Shown here: positions 35,651-45,944 of the stretch, in pieces | How the letters are laid out: every line of letters begins with the position of its first letter | How positions within the stretch are numbered: the stretch's first letter is position 1 | Source: Pseudomonas bubulae | Lineage (GTDB): Bacteria > Pseudomonadota > Gammaproteobacteria > Pseudomonadales > Pseudomonadaceae | Direction: 5' to 3' | Assembly (NCBI RefSeq): GCF_037023725.1 | Contig: NZ_CP146077.1 | Location: 2,641,001 to 2,705,000 of the forward strand | DNA length: 64,000 nt | Translations under genes and position numbers: made by a program | The notes under the pieces: generated by a model | What the model was told of the DNA's origin: nothing | The model's database searches: none | Seen by the model: the letters and a program-made list of their open reading frames with translations, nothing else

Positions 35651-35674
35651 ACCGCAGGCCCTGGGGCCTGCGGT
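35651..35674. promoter_or_regulatory. Perfect hairpin between ccoN and its small partner gene
   Basis: ACCGCAGGCCC and GGGCCTGCGGT pair exactly with a two-base loop. No T-run follows on the minus strand, so it more likely sets differential expression or mRNA processing than full termination. Confidence 0.45.
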
Positions 35675-35683
35675 GCAGCGTGG

Positions 35684-37111
35684 TCAGGCGATGTATGCGG
35701 TCAGTTCGGCCTGCTTGAGGTTACCTGCACGCACCGTGCGCCAGACGTTCCAGGCCATGAGCAACATGCCGCAGAGGAAAAACAATCCGCCCACCAGGCG
35801 AACTACAAAGCCCGGGTGGCTGGCCTGCAACGATTCCACAAACGAATAAGTCAGCGTGCCGTCATCGTTGATAGCTCGCCACATCAGACCCTGGGTGATG
35901 CCATTGACCCACATCGAGGCGATGTAGAGCACCGTGCCGATGGTGGCCAGCCAGAAGTGCAGGTTGATCAGGCTGGTGCTGTACATCTGCTCGCGGCCGA
36001 AGATTTTCGGGATCATGTGGTACAGCGCGCCAAAGGTGATCATTGCCACCCAGCCCAGGGCACCGGCGTGGACATGACCGATGGTCCAGTCGGTGTAGTG
36101 GGAGAGGGCGTTGACGGTCTTGATCGCCATCATCGGGCCTTCAAAGGTCGACATGCCGTAGAACGCCAGGGACAGCACCAGAAAACGCAGGATCGGGTCG
36201 GTGCGCAATTTATGCCAGGCGCCCGAGAGGGTCATCATGCCGTTGATCATGCCGCCCCAACTGGGTGCCAGCAGGATGATCGACATGGCCATGCCCAGAG
36301 ACTGCGCCCAGTCGGGCAAGGCGGTGTAGTGCAAGTGGTGCGGACCGGCCCAGATATAGAGAGTGATCAGTGCCCAGAAATGCACAATCGACAGGCGATA
36401 GGAGTAGATCGGCTTGCCAACTTGTTTGGGCACGAAGTAGTACATCATCCCCAGAAAACCGGTGGTCAGGAAGAAACCTACGGCGTTATGCCCGTACCAC
36501 CACTGCACCATGGCATCGGTAGCGCCGGAGTACACCGGATATGATTTAAACCAGTCCACCGGAATGGCCAGGTGGTTGACCACATGGAGCATGGCGATCA
36601 CCAGGATAAAGGCGCCAAAAAACCAGTTGCCGACATAGATGTGCTTGCTTTTGCGGCGTACCACCGTGGTGAAAAACACGATGGCGTAGGCCACCCATAC
36701 CACCGTCAGCCAGACTGCGCCGGTGAATTCGATTTCGGCGTATTCCTTGGTTGTGGTGTAGCCCAGGGGCAGGGTGACCAGCATGATCACGATCACCGAC
36801 TGCCAGCCCCAAAAAGTGAAGGCTGCGAGTTTGTCCGAATACAACCGCACCCCGCAGGTACGCTGTACGGCGTAGTAGCTGGCGGCAAATTGCGCGCTGC
36901 CGGCAAAGCCGAAAATCACCAGGCTGGTATGCAGCGGGCGCAGGCGGCCGAAGGTGGTCCAGGGCAGGTCGAGGTTCATCTGCGGCCAGGCCAGTTGTGA
37001 GGCGATCCACACGCCCATGGCCATGCCGACAACGCCCCATACCACGGTCATGATGGCGAATTGGCGGACGACCTTGTAGTTATAGGCCTGCCCGTTCAGT
37101 GCTGTGCTCAT
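35684..37111 (-). CDS. ccoN: Orphan cbb3-type cytochrome oxidase catalytic subunit (CcoN4-like)
   Basis: A 475-residue heme-copper oxidase subunit I with 12 membrane helices. Heme ligands are in [13 protein letters not shown] and HMxH-type [10 protein letters not shown]; the active-site [21 protein letters not shown] and [13 protein letters not shown] segments carry the CuB and heme b3 histidines. The ATG at 37111 has GGAAGA 10 bases upstream. No ccoO or ccoP is beside it, so it must borrow these subunits from another locus, as orphan CcoN subunits in P. aeruginosa do. Such isoforms have been linked to low oxygen and cyanide tolerance. The small downstream partner supports the CcoN4 type. Confidence 0.92.
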   Translation of the reverse strand: MSTALNGQAYNYKVVRQFAIMTVVWGVVGMAMGVWIASQLAWPQMNLDLPWTTFGRLRPLHTSLVIFGFAGSAQFAASYYAVQRTCGVRLYSDKLAAFTFWGWQSVIVIMLVTLPLGYTTTKEYAEIEFTGAVWLTVVWVAYAIVFFTTVVRRKSKHIYVGNWFFGAFILVIAMLHVVNHLAIPVDWFKSYPVYSGATDAMVQWWYGHNAVGFFLTTGFLGMMYYFVPKQVGKPIYSYRLSIVHFWALITLYIWAGPHHLHYTALPDWAQSLGMAMSIILLAPSWGGMINGMMTLSGAWHKLRTDPILRFLVLSLAFYGMSTFEGPMMAIKTVNALSHYTDWTIGHVHAGALGWVAMITFGALYHMIPKIFGREQMYSTSLINLHFWLATIGTVLYIASMWVNGITQGLMWRAINDDGTLTYSFVESLQASHPGFVVRLVGGLFFLCGMLLMAWNVWRTVRAGNLKQAELTAYIA

Positions 37112-37232
37112 GCTCAAGTCTTCCACGGTTCAAAGTCCTGCCAGGCCTCGTGGTCTGGCGCAGGGGGAACTTTAGGAATCAGGGCAAAAACAAAACAGAT
37201 TCAGAAAACGAGAATTAATGCAGATCACAATT

Positions 37233-37246
37233 TTGCGCTGGATCAG
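37233..37246 (-). promoter_or_regulatory. Weak Anr-box-like site upstream of ccoN
   Basis: CTGAT-N4-CGCAA on the minus strand, 7 of 10 matches to the Anr/FNR consensus, 122 bases before the ccoN start. Suggestive only because low-oxygen control is expected. Confidence 0.22.
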
Positions 37247-37345
37247 GCGAATATTTACCCATCTGATCTGGTTTTAGAGTGTTTCTTGACAGACAAATAG
37301 AACTGAGCTGTAAAAAGTATGCCGATGTGTATTGAGCATTCGATC

Positions 37346-37385
37346 ACAATCGCCGTCGGATCAATTTGGGTTCTGCGGCGATTGT
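37346..37385. promoter_or_regulatory. 10-base inverted repeat upstream of the DUF3313 gene
   Basis: ACAATCGCCG and CGGCGATTGT are exact reverse complements 20 bases apart, ending 63 bases before the lipoprotein ATG. The size and spacing would suit an operator or a leader hairpin; no T-run follows. Confidence 0.4.
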
Positions 37386-37448
37386 TCAATGCTTGGCTAT
37401 ACCTATAGGGCGCGTTTCTACGGCTGCGCCCCCTACAGGAGCTACAGA

Positions 37449-38117
37449 ATGAAGCTTGGTCTAATGATCGGTACGTTGTGCATTGCATCAATCGGGATGG
37501 TCGGTTGTGCGAGCAAGGTCCAGCAACCTGACGAATATTCCGGATTCTTGAAGGATTACAGCCGCCTCAAAGAGGCCAAGTCGCCCTCTGGTGCTGAGGT
37601 GATGCGCTGGATTGACCCCAAACTGAAGCCAGGACAGTACACCAGCGTGTATATCGAGCCGACCCAGTTATATCCGGCGCCAAAACCGACAGAAAAGATC
37701 CCGCAAAGCACCCTCAATGGTATTACCCAGTATTACGACCAGGCGCTCAAGCGCGAACTGAGCAAATCATTGCCACTGGCAAGTGCCCCTGGGCCGGGCG
37801 TGATTGTGGTGCGTGCAGCCATCACTGCGGTGAGCAGTGAAACCGAAAGCCTGGCACCGTATGAGTACATTCCGGTAGCGCTGGTGGCGGCTGCGGTGAG
37901 CACAGCGTCGGGGATCCGCGACCAGGAAACCCAACTGGCCACCGAGGCGGTGTTTATCGACGGGAAAAGCCAGGATGTAGTGGCCCAGGTAGTGCGCAAG
38001 GGCACAGGCAAGCCCCTGGCCAATGCCAGCCAGGCGATGAAGGCCGATGACGTGAAAAACGTGATCGATACCTGGGCTTCGGACTTGCATCAGTCGTATT
38101 TGAAACTCAACAAGTAA
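37449..38117 (+). CDS. DUF3313 family lipoprotein
   Basis: A 222-residue protein with a signal peptide and lipobox (GMVGC, Cys20). The mature domain shows the DUF3313 pattern: YSGFLKDYSRL near the start, YTSVYIEPTQLYP, and a central VIVVRAAITAVSSETES strand pair, then a GKSQDVVAQVV stretch. The family is common in Gram-negative envelopes and its role is not established. GGAG sits eight bases before the ATG at 37449; the signal peptide starts there, so the upstream 39-residue extension is rejected. Monocistronic, followed by a long palindromic repeat. Confidence 0.82.
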   Translation: MKLGLMIGTLCIASIGMVGCASKVQQPDEYSGFLKDYSRLKEAKSPSGAEVMRWIDPKLKPGQYTSVYIEPTQLYPAPKPTEKIPQSTLNGITQYYDQALKRELSKSLPLASAPGPGVIVVRAAITAVSSETESLAPYEYIPVALVAAAVSTASGIRDQETQLATEAVFIDGKSQDVVAQVVRKGTGKPLANASQAMKADDVKNVIDTWASDLHQSYLKLNK

Positions 38118-38152
38118 ACGTACCCGGTGTAGCCGCCAGCCCCGGATATTGC

Positions 38153-38292
38153 GTAGCAGCTGACGAGCGGAGCGAGGCTGCGTTCGGCGGCGTAGCCGTC
38201 GTAGAACCTGAATCCAAGGTTCTACGACCATACCGTGCACCCTGGCATTACGAAGGCCGCACTACGAGGACGCAGCCTTCGGCAGCTGCTAC
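38153..38292. repeat. Long inverted repeat, 'GTAGCAGCTGACGAGCGGAG' family
   Basis: The left arm GTAGCAGCTGACGAGCGGAG is the same as at 23381. The right end reads GGACGCAGCCTTCGGCAGCTGCTACGG. An inner hairpin GTCGTAGAACC...GGTTCTACGAC lies at 38198-38228. It fills the convergent gap between the DUF3313 and DUF1254 genes. Confidence 0.75.
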
Positions 38293-39707
38293 GGAGCTGT
38301 TTGGCTAACCACCGGCGTTAGCAAGGGCATTTTCCATTCTCCGCTGGCGACCTCGGGCTTGGGCATGTAAATGCGCAATACACCATAAAACGGTCCGTCA
38401 GGTGCTGGCAGCCAGTTGTTTAGCCACTCCCCTGCGGGCGGCTGGTTCTGCACATACAGAGTCAAGCTGCCATCAGCGTTGCGTTTGAGATCTGACAGCA
38501 TGCGCGAGTTGATCAGGTAGCGATTGATCGGGTTTTCGACCAGCAGTTTGGTTTTGCCGTCATACATCGTCAGCGACCAGAACGCATTGGCGGGCGGCAG
38601 TGCATCCTTGTTGAAATGCAGGGTGTAGCGATCCCTGGAGGCGTCGACAGGGTGCTGCTGATTGTCGACGAAGTAACCGATGTAATTGGCCTCCGCGGCC
38701 GAGTTGCCGAAAATTCCCATATTGGCGCCCGCATAGCGGTACAGGTAATTGTTGTGCAGGTGTTCGCGGGAGCCGAACAGGTCACCGCTGGTGATTTTAT
38801 GGGTGTCTACCTTGTCATGCTTGAATTGTGCGAACTCGGCTTTGCCTGCCGCAATTCCATCCTCCAGTGAAGTGCGCTGCTCAAGGGTCAGTTCATTGAG
38901 GTTGAAGGGCTGGCCCGGTTCAATCCCGATTTTCCTGAAACGCTCGCGCAATGCCGCTTCGCTGGGCTGGGGCTGGGCAAACGCGAGCATGAAACTCAGG
39001 TACCTGAACAGCTCGGGGCTGTCGCTCATATCGGCAACAGGTGCGGGCCAGTCCACGGCGGGCGCCGCAGCTGGCGTGGGTTTGCCCAGGAACTGGCTCA
39101 GGGGCCGGACCTTGTAACCGCTCTGGATGTGCTTGACCTTGGCCAGGTCTTTGTCATCGAACAACTGGGTGCGGTACAGGCCGTAGGCAATGGCACTCTC
39201 GCTGGGAATCACGGCGTCGATACCGGCCGGTTTTTCCCCTGTCCAGCCAGGCCCGGCGATCATGTAATTGCCGCCTTTATTGCCTGTGGTGCGGGTGCCC
39301 AGGTACGCGAAGTTTTGTGTGTACAGGTCGATCAGTTGCGTCGAGTAGTAGCGGCCGTCCTCGATGGCAGGCAGGGTCAGAACCAGCGGCTCTGCACGCA
39401 GGTCCATCCACAGGAATGAGTAGGGCGTGTCCGAGTTGGGCGTCACGAATGCGGTATCCCTGGGGGTAAATACCATGGCGGTATTGCCGATTTCATTGAA
39501 CGGCGCCTTGAAGTTTTTGCCCTGCGTGTCCACGGCCTGGGTGTAGAGGGTCTTGTACATTTCCACCACGGGGAAGCCGTACAGGTAGGCCTCCCTGGCG
39601 ATGCTGGCAGCCTCGGTGGGTGAGGCACTGAAATTGATGGCGTCAGCATTGCCCGCTCCCAAGGAGAGGCAGGCAGCGAGTAGATAGGCGGGTGGCTTTA
39701 TGTGCAT
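38289..39707 (-). CDS. DUF1254/DUF1214 exported protein
   Basis: A 472-residue secreted protein with a signal peptide (MHIKPPAYLLAACLSLGAGNADA). The N-terminal DUF1254 domain (AREAYLYGFPVVEMYKTLY, VTPNSDTPYSFLWMDL, about residues 40-170) and the C-terminal DUF1214 domain (FWSLTMYDGKTKLL, NRYLINSRM, about 350-460) are both clear. Homologues are widespread in environmental bacteria and have no settled function. It lies nine bases downstream of a barrel-like protein gene on the same strand, so the two are probably one transcription unit acting in the envelope. Confidence 0.85.
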   Translation of the reverse strand: MHIKPPAYLLAACLSLGAGNADAINFSASPTEAASIAREAYLYGFPVVEMYKTLYTQAVDTQGKNFKAPFNEIGNTAMVFTPRDTAFVTPNSDTPYSFLWMDLRAEPLVLTLPAIEDGRYYSTQLIDLYTQNFAYLGTRTTGNKGGNYMIAGPGWTGEKPAGIDAVIPSESAIAYGLYRTQLFDDKDLAKVKHIQSGYKVRPLSQFLGKPTPAAAPAVDWPAPVADMSDSPELFRYLSFMLAFAQPQPSEAALRERFRKIGIEPGQPFNLNELTLEQRTSLEDGIAAGKAEFAQFKHDKVDTHKITSGDLFGSREHLHNNYLYRYAGANMGIFGNSAAEANYIGYFVDNQQHPVDASRDRYTLHFNKDALPPANAFWSLTMYDGKTKLLVENPINRYLINSRMLSDLKRNADGSLTLYVQNQPPAGEWLNNWLPAPDGPFYGVLRIYMPKPEVASGEWKMPLLTPVVSQTAP

Positions 39708-39716
39708 GGCAGGTTC

Positions 39717-40508
39717 CTATTTTCCGAAGGTGACGTTGATCCCGGCAAACAGGGTGAACTGGGGCAGGTCGTCGCCCTTGCGTTCCACGGTCCATTGCGG
39801 CTCAACGAAGGCATTGAGGATGTTGCTTCCGGCTTTCCAGGCCTTGCCCACGCCCAGCCCGACGGGGATGTAGTGGGTGTTGTTTTTCAGGTCCCAGGTC
39901 CAGGTGCCGGTGGAGCGCAAATACCACCCCTTGGGCAGGTTGTGGATGATAAAGGGCTGGAACGTGGCGCTCTCGACATGCTGGCGGTCGCTGTCCCCGG
40001 CAAACGAGCTTTGATACTGCACCAGTGCGCCCAGCAGGCCCCGTGGCGAAGCATCGATGGCAATGGCCGCCAGGCCGGCTTGCCACTTGCCGGTGCCCAG
40101 TTCGTCATGCTCGGCAGTGGGTGCGGTTATCTGCGGGCCAATGCCCAATTGCACGCCTTCGGTTTTGAGCAGGAAAATATCGAACAGGTTGAGGTCGCCG
40201 ATCCCGCTGCTGTAGCCACCGTGCGGGTCTGGACGGGTGCTGACCGGAAGCGTCACGCGCAACAGTTGCGGTACACCGATAACGTCGTTGGGTGCCACGG
40301 GCAGGGCGCCGCGCAGCAGGGCGTCATTGGTGTGGATATTGCTGTCGTACACCTGCGGCGTGTAGTAGTCCTGCAGATTGACCCCCGGGGCCAGATTCAG
40401 CGGGTTGTTGCTCTTGTTGGCGGTCTCGGCGTTATCTGCCAATGCATCGGCAGCCGGGTACAGGGCCAGGGTGAGCAACAGACTTGAGGCAAGGCGAGTG
40501 ATGGGCAT
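39717..40508 (-). CDS. Predicted outer-membrane beta-barrel protein
   Basis: A 263-residue exported protein with a signal peptide (MPITRLASSLLLTLALYPAADA). The mature part alternates polar and hydrophobic residues in short strands (LQLGIGPQI, GLLGALVQYQSSF, WYLRSTGTWTWDLKN) and ends in FAGINVTFGK; the pattern is that of a small outer-membrane barrel of the transporter or phenol MetA-like class. First gene of a pair with the DUF1254 protein. I do not recognise a named family with certainty. Confidence 0.72.
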   Translation of the reverse strand: MPITRLASSLLLTLALYPAADALADNAETANKSNNPLNLAPGVNLQDYYTPQVYDSNIHTNDALLRGALPVAPNDVIGVPQLLRVTLPVSTRPDPHGGYSSGIGDLNLFDIFLLKTEGVQLGIGPQITAPTAEHDELGTGKWQAGLAAIAIDASPRGLLGALVQYQSSFAGDSDRQHVESATFQPFIIHNLPKGWYLRSTGTWTWDLKNNTHYIPVGLGVGKAWKAGSNILNAFVEPQWTVERKGDDLPQFTLFAGINVTFGK

Positions 40509-40763
40509 GCGATCCTGTTCCTTGGGCGCTAGCCATGTACGCTAGCAGTTGGCAGGGAACTGGCGCTTATGTCGGGGCTATTTCCGTCTTTTTTGCGCAC
40601 CCGGGCACAAAAATACAGCTAATAACTGCGGTGCATGGCGCCTTGTAGGAATCGTCTTTTAGTGCCGCAGAGCATAAGATTTTTTGTTCGATCCATAGGT
40701 CAGCCCGGCTGATTCATGTTTAACTTCGGCCTCTTCAACAACCTGTCAAAAAGGACATCGTTC

Positions 40764-41264
40764 ATGGCTCAAGTGACGCTTAAAGGCAACCCTGTTCAAG
40801 TCAACGGCGAATTGCCTGCAGTAGGTTCCAAGGCACCAGCGTTTTCGCTGGTTGCGGGTGATTTGTCCGATGCAACACTGGCGAGCTTTGCCGGCAAGCG
40901 CAAAGTGCTGAACATCTTCCCAAGCGTTGATACGCCAACCTGCGCTACTTCGGTACGCAAATTCAACGCCGAAGCCAACGCTTTGCCGAACACCGTTGTG
41001 CTGAACATCTCGGCTGACCTGCCATTCGCCCAGGCCCGCTTTTGCGGCGCTGAAGGCCTGGAAAACGTGCAAAACCTGTCGACCCTGCGCGGCCGCGAGT
41101 TTATCGAGAACTACGGCGTGGCAATCGCTGATGGCCCGTTGGCCGGCCTGACTGCCCGTGCGGTGGTGGTGCTGGACGAAAACGACAACGTGCTGCACAG
41201 CGAGCTGGTTAAAGAAATCGCTGAAGAGCCAAACTACGAAGCAGCCCTGGCTGTTTTGAAGTAA
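40764..41264 (+). CDS. tpx: Thiol peroxidase (atypical 2-Cys peroxiredoxin)
   Basis: Reduces hydroperoxides with thioredoxin as electron donor. A 166-residue Tpx with peroxidatic Cys60 in [17 protein letters not shown] and resolving Cys94 in ARFCGAEGL, the usual spacing. The ATG at 40764 ([13 protein letters not shown]) is preceded by AAGGA; the 16-residue upstream extension is rejected. A strong terminator follows. Confidence 0.96.
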   Translation: MAQVTLKGNPVQVNGELPAVGSKAPAFSLVAGDLSDATLASFAGKRKVLNIFPSVDTPTCATSVRKFNAEANALPNTVVLNISADLPFAQARFCGAEGLENVQNLSTLRGREFIENYGVAIADGPLAGLTARAVVVLDENDNVLHSELVKEIAEEPNYEAALAVLK

Positions 41265-41286
41265 GTCGTACTGCAAGACCTGAAGC

Positions 41287-41319
41287 GGCCTGGCACTTAA
41301 GTGCCAGGCCGTTTTTTTT
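41287..41319 (+). terminator. Rho-independent terminator of tpx
   Basis: GGCCTGGCACTTAAGTGCCAGGCC is a perfect palindrome followed by G and eight T residues, 23 bases after the tpx stop. Confidence 0.95.
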
Positions 41320-41336
41320 GTACGGCCTGTTGATCG

Positions 41337-41408
41337 GTGGGAGCGAGCCTGCTCGCGAAATCTTCAAGCACCATCGTCGGCTGCCTTCGCGAGCAGGCTC
41401 GCTCCCAC
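41337..41408. repeat. REP-like inverted repeat
   Basis: GTGGGAGCGAGCCTGCTCGCGAA and TTCGCGAGCAGGCTCGCTCCCAC are exact reverse complements around a 26-base spacer, just downstream of the tpx terminator and upstream of the mux operon. Confidence 0.9.
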
Positions 41409-41538
41409 ACAGAGTCCACAGATTTCGTCGATCTTCATCTCAATGCCATCTCTATAACGTAAATAGCGGGTAAAGAGCCTTTTCATAACGGCCCGCACTG
41501 CTTATCGTTCCACCTCCTGAAAATTATCGCTCGCGCTA

Positions 41539-42846
41539 ATGGTTGATCACTCCATGCAATCCTCTGTTTCCCACAAATCCCGTTTCTGGCTGTTTGGCCT
41601 GCTGGTCTTGCTGATAGTCCTTGGCCTGTGCTGGTGGCTATGGCCGTCTGCCGCAAAAAAGGCTGCGACCGATCAGCCCGCCGGGCACACCGGTCGCTCG
41701 GGCATGATGCGCCCGGGCTTTGGTGGCTCGACCCAGCCCGTGCCGGTGCGGGTGTCGGAAGTAACGCAGGGCGATTTCCCGATTTACTACAAGGCGCTGG
41801 GCACAGTGACCGCATTGAACACCATCAATGTGCGCAGCCGTGTAGCAGGGGAACTGGTCAAGGTCTATTTCAAGGAAGGGCAGATGGTCAAGGCAGGCGA
41901 GCTGCTGGCTGAGATCGACCCGCGCAGTTATCAAAATGCCCTGCTGCAAGCCGAAGGCACGTTGCTGCAGAACCAGGCCCAGCTGAAAAATGCCCAGGTC
42001 GATGTGCAGCGCTACCGCGGGCTGTACGCCGAGGACAGTATCGCCAAACAGACCCTGGACACCGCCGAAGCGCTGGTCAGCCAATATCAGGGCACGGTGA
42101 AGACCAATCAGGCGGCGGTCAACGATGCCAGGCTGAACCTGGATTTCACCAAGATCCGCGCACCGATCAGCGGCCGTGTGGGCCTGCGTCAGCTGGACGT
42201 CGGTAATCTGGTAGCAGCCAACGACGCCACGGCCTTGGTGGTGATCACCCAGACCGAGCCGATTGTGGTCAGTTTCACCTTGCCCGAGACCAACCTGGCG
42301 CTGGTGCTTGAGCGTTATCGCAGCGGCGCGAAAATGCCGGTGCAGGCCTGGAACCGTGGCGATACCAAAGAGCTGGCAGTCGGTGTGTTGAGCAGCATCG
42401 ACAATCAGATTGATATCACCACCGGTACCCTGAAGTTCAAGGCATTGTTCGAGAACCGCGATCAGGCGCTGTTCCCTAACCAGTTTGTCAATGTACGCCT
42501 GTTGGCCGACACCCTTAAAAACGTGGTGCTGGCTCCCACTGCAGCGATTCAGTACGGCACCAACGGCTCGTTCGTGTATGCCATGGACGGTGACAACAAG
42601 GTCAAGATTCGCAGTATTAAAGTGGGTGCCACCGATGGCGACGTGACCGTGGTCGAAGAGGGCCTGGCGGCGGGTGATCGTGTAGTGCTTGAGGGCACCG
42701 ACCGTCTGCGTGATGGTGGCGCGGTGGAAGTTGTCAACGACAGTGCCGAAGTACCGGAAACGGCTGCCGGGCAACTGCTCGATGGCGGTGCCGATACCGA
42801 TGCCACCCCGGCCGCGCACAACACCAAGTCCAAGGCCCGCGAATGA
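41539..42846 (+). CDS. muxA: MdtA/MuxA-type multidrug efflux periplasmic adaptor
   Basis: Membrane fusion protein of the four-gene muxABC-opmB system. A membrane anchor (about residues 15-35, [19 protein letters not shown]) is followed by lipoyl halves ([35 protein letters not shown]), a helical hairpin and a beta-barrel; 435 residues matches the family. The ATG at 41539 is kept; an in-frame ATG at 41554 is an alternative, since neither has a strong ribosome binding site. The stop overlaps the muxB start (ATGA), beginning a chain of four coupled genes. Confidence 0.93.
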   Translation: MVDHSMQSSVSHKSRFWLFGLLVLLIVLGLCWWLWPSAAKKAATDQPAGHTGRSGMMRPGFGGSTQPVPVRVSEVTQGDFPIYYKALGTVTALNTINVRSRVAGELVKVYFKEGQMVKAGELLAEIDPRSYQNALLQAEGTLLQNQAQLKNAQVDVQRYRGLYAEDSIAKQTLDTAEALVSQYQGTVKTNQAAVNDARLNLDFTKIRAPISGRVGLRQLDVGNLVAANDATALVVITQTEPIVVSFTLPETNLALVLERYRSGAKMPVQAWNRGDTKELAVGVLSSIDNQIDITTGTLKFKALFENRDQALFPNQFVNVRLLADTLKNVVLAPTAAIQYGTNGSFVYAMDGDNKVKIRSIKVGATDGDVTVVEEGLAAGDRVVLEGTDRLRDGGAVEVVNDSAEVPETAAGQLLDGGADTDATPAAHNTKSKARE

Positions 42847-45800
42847 ACCTGTCGCGCCTGTTTATCCTGCGCCCGGTTGCAACCACGCTGTGCATGCTGG
42901 CCATCGTGTTGTCCGGGATCATCGCCTATCGCTTGCTGCCGGTATCGGCCTTGCCCCAGGTGGATTACCCGACCATCCGCGTGATGACCCTGTACCCCGG
43001 GGCCAGCCCGGATGTGATGACCAGTGCAGTGACGGCACCACTTGAGCGTCAGTTCGGGCAAATGCCGGGGCTTACGCAGATGGCCTCCACCAGTTCCGGT
43101 GGTGCTTCGGTACTGACCCTGCGTTTCAATCTCGACATCAATATGGATGTCGCCGAGCAACAGGTGCAGGCTGCGATCAACGCCGCCAGCAACCTGCTGC
43201 CCAAGGATTTGCCGGCACCACCGGTGTACAACAAGGTCAACCCGGCGGATACCCCGGTACTGACCCTGGCCATCAGCTCCAAAACCATGCTGTTGCCCAA
43301 GCTCAATGACCTGGTCGATACGCGCATGGCGCAAAAAATTGCCCAGATCAGCGGCGTGGGCATGGTCAGCATCGCTGGCGGGCAACGCCAGGCGGTGCGG
43401 ATCAAGGTCAACCCTGAAGCGCTGGCTGCCAATGGCCTGAACCTGGCCGATGTGCGCACCCTGATCGGTGCGTCCAACGTCAACCAGCCCAAGGGTAACT
43501 TCGACGGCCCGACCCGGGTGTCGATGCTGGACGCCAATGACCAGCTGAAAACCCCGCAAGAATACGCCGAACTGATTCTTGCCTATAACAACGGCGCACC
43601 GCTGCGACTCAAGGACGTGGCCGAAATTGTCGACGGCGCCGAGAACGAGCGCCTCGCAGCCTGGGCCAACGAAAACCAGGCGGTGCTGCTCAATATCCAG
43701 CGCCAGCCCGGTGCCAACGTGATTGAGGTGGTGGACCGGATCAAGGCACTGCTGCCAAGCATTACCGACAACCTGCCCGCCGGCATCGATGTCACGGTGC
43801 TGACCGACCGTACACAAACCATTCGCGCCTCGGTGCGCGATGTGCAGCATGAATTGCTGATCGCCATCGCCCTGGTGGTGATGGTGACCTTCCTGTTTCT
43901 GCGCAGGGCCAGCGCCACCCTCATTCCGTCGATTGCCGTACCGCTGTCGCTGGTTGGCACCTTTGGCGTGATGTACCTGGCCGGGTTTTCGATCAACAAC
44001 CTGACGCTGATGGCCCTGACCATCGCCACCGGCTTTGTGGTCGATGATGCCATCGTCATGCTGGAGAACATCTCGCGCTATATCGAGGAAGGTGACAGCC
44101 CGATGCAGGCGGCGCTCAAGGGCGCCAAACAGATCGGCTTCACCCTGATCTCGCTGACCCTGTCGCTGATCGCGGTATTGATCCCGCTGCTGTTTATGGC
44201 CGATGTAGTGGGGCGCCTGTTCCGCGAATTTGCCATCACCCTGGCGGTGGCGATCCTGATCTCGCTGGTGGTCTCGCTGACCCTGACCCCGATGATGTGC
44301 GCGCGCCTGCTCAAGGCCGAACCCAAGCCTGAAGAGCAGGGGCGTTTCTACCGTGCCAGCGGCGCGTTTATCGACTGGATGATCGCCGAGTACGGGCGCA
44401 TGTTGCAGTGGGTGCTCAAGCACCAGCCGCTGACCCTGCTGGTGGCCATCGGTACACTGGCCTTGACCGTGTTCCTGTATATGGTGGTGCCCAAGGGCTT
44501 TTTCCCGGTGCAGGACACCGGGGTGATCCAGGGCATTTCCGAGGCGCCGCAATCGATTTCGTTCAGTGCCATGAGTCAGCGTCAGCAGGAGCTGGGCAAG
44601 ATCATTCTGCAAGACCCGGATGTCGAGAGCCTGTCCTCCTATATTGGCGTGGACGGGGATAACCCGACCCTCAACAGCGGTCGCATGCTGATCAACCTCA
44701 AGCCCCACAGCGAGCGCAGCGACAGTGCCATCGAGGTGATTGCGCGGCTGCAGCCGCAACTGGACAAGCTGTCGGGCATCCGCCTGTTTATGCAGCCGGT
44801 GCAGGACCTGACCATCGAAGACCGCGTCAGCCGTACCCAGTACCAGTTCAGCCTGTCATCCCCGGATGCTGACATGCTCAGCACCTGGACGCAGAAACTG
44901 GTCACCGCGTTGTCCAATCAGCCTGAACTGGTCGATGTGGCCAGTGACCTGCAGGACAAGGGGCTGCAGGTATACCTGGTGATCGACCGCGATGCGGCAT
45001 CACGCCTGGGCGTGTCGGTGGCCAATATTACCGATGCCCTGTATGACGCTTTCGGTCAGCGGCAGATTTCGACCATTTACACCCAGGCCAGCCAGTACCG
45101 CGTGGTCTTGCAGGCCAAGGACGGCGAGAAAATAGGCCCGCAGGCGCTGGATCAGATCCACGTCAAGACCACCGATGGTGGCCAGGTGCGGCTGTCGAGC
45201 CTGGCCCGGGTCGAGGAGCGTCAGGCACAACTGGCCATTTCCCATATCGGCCAGTTCCCTTCGGTAATGGTCTCGTTCAACCTTGCGCCTGGCGTGGCAT
45301 TGGGCCAGGCCGTGGAACTGATCGATCAGGTGCAGAAGGACATCGGCATGCCGGTGGGGGTCAAGACCGAATTCCAGGGTGCCGCGCAGGCGTTCCAGGC
45401 TTCGTTGTCGAGCACCTTGCTGCTGATTCTGGCGGCGGTGGTGACCATGTATATCGTGCTGGGGGTGCTCTATGAGAGCTACATCCACCCGATCACCATT
45501 CTCTCCACCCTGCCATCGGCAGCAGTGGGTGCCTTGCTGGCGCTGATCCTCAGCGGCAATGACCTGGGCATGATTGCGATTATCGGCATTATCCTGCTGA
45601 TCGGCATCGTCAAGAAAAACGCAATCATGATGATCGACTTCGCCCTCGACGCCGAGCGTAACCAGGGCATGGCACCGGAGCAGGCGATCTATCAGGCGGC
45701 ACTGTTGCGCTTCCGGCCGATCCTGATGACCACCCTGGCAGCGTTGTTTGGTGCCGTACCGCTGATGCTGGCCACCGGTTCCGGGGCAGAGTTGCGCCAG

Positions 45801-45944
45801 CCCCTGGGTCTGGTGATGGTCGGTGGTTTGCTGGTGAGCCAGGTCTTGACCCTGTTTACTACCCCCGTGATCTATCTGTACTTCGATCGCTTGGGGCGTC
45901 GCTGGCGTGGTGATGCGGCCCAGGCTGAGCAGGCGTCGGTATGA
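42843..45944 (+). CDS. muxB: MdtB/MuxB-type RND permease
   Basis: One of two different RND subunits that form a mixed trimer in MuxBC/MdtBC pumps. 1033 residues, 12 helices and two porter loops. It begins [18 protein letters not shown], carries TM4 [11 protein letters not shown] with the proton-relay aspartates, and ends in the usual short cytosolic tail. It overlaps muxA and muxC by four bases each. In P. aeruginosa the system exports aztreonam, macrolides and novobiocin; the range here is inferred. Confidence 0.95.
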   Translation: MNLSRLFILRPVATTLCMLAIVLSGIIAYRLLPVSALPQVDYPTIRVMTLYPGASPDVMTSAVTAPLERQFGQMPGLTQMASTSSGGASVLTLRFNLDINMDVAEQQVQAAINAASNLLPKDLPAPPVYNKVNPADTPVLTLAISSKTMLLPKLNDLVDTRMAQKIAQISGVGMVSIAGGQRQAVRIKVNPEALAANGLNLADVRTLIGASNVNQPKGNFDGPTRVSMLDANDQLKTPQEYAELILAYNNGAPLRLKDVAEIVDGAENERLAAWANENQAVLLNIQRQPGANVIEVVDRIKALLPSITDNLPAGIDVTVLTDRTQTIRASVRDVQHELLIAIALVVMVTFLFLRRASATLIPSIAVPLSLVGTFGVMYLAGFSINNLTLMALTIATGFVVDDAIVMLENISRYIEEGDSPMQAALKGAKQIGFTLISLTLSLIAVLIPLLFMADVVGRLFREFAITLAVAILISLVVSLTLTPMMCARLLKAEPKPEEQGRFYRASGAFIDWMIAEYGRMLQWVLKHQPLTLLVAIGTLALTVFLYMVVPKGFFPVQDTGVIQGISEAPQSISFSAMSQRQQELGKIILQDPDVESLSSYIGVDGDNPTLNSGRMLINLKPHSERSDSAIEVIARLQPQLDKLSGIRLFMQPVQDLTIEDRVSRTQYQFSLSSPDADMLSTWTQKLVTALSNQPELVDVASDLQDKGLQVYLVIDRDAASRLGVSVANITDALYDAFGQRQISTIYTQASQYRVVLQAKDGEKIGPQALDQIHVKTTDGGQVRLSSLARVEERQAQLAISHIGQFPSVMVSFNLAPGVALGQAVELIDQVQKDIGMPVGVKTEFQGAAQAFQASLSSTLLLILAAVVTMYIVLGVLYESYIHPITILSTLPSAAVGALLALILSGNDLGMIAIIGIILLIGIVKKNAIMMIDFALDAERNQGMAPEQAIYQAALLRFRPILMTTLAALFGAVPLMLATGSGAELRQPLGLVMVGGLLVSQVLTLFTTPVIYLYFDRLGRRWRGDAAQAEQASV

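Larger units (their letters stand above)
37112..37448. other. Divergent intergenic region, ccoN / DUF3313 lipoprotein gene
   Basis: No gene seen. It holds the weak Anr-like site, a perfect 10-base inverted repeat (ACAATCGCCG at 37346, CGGCGATTGT at 37376) and a smaller GGGCGC/GCGCCC hairpin at 37406-37430 just before the lipoprotein ribosome binding site. Confidence 0.5.

Noticed and set aside
42549..44759. 736-codon open frame on the minus strand opposite muxA and muxB
   Set aside because: It is antisense to two clear RND pump genes, its translation is histidine/glutamine/arginine-rich without any domain, and it reflects the high GC at third positions of the real genes.
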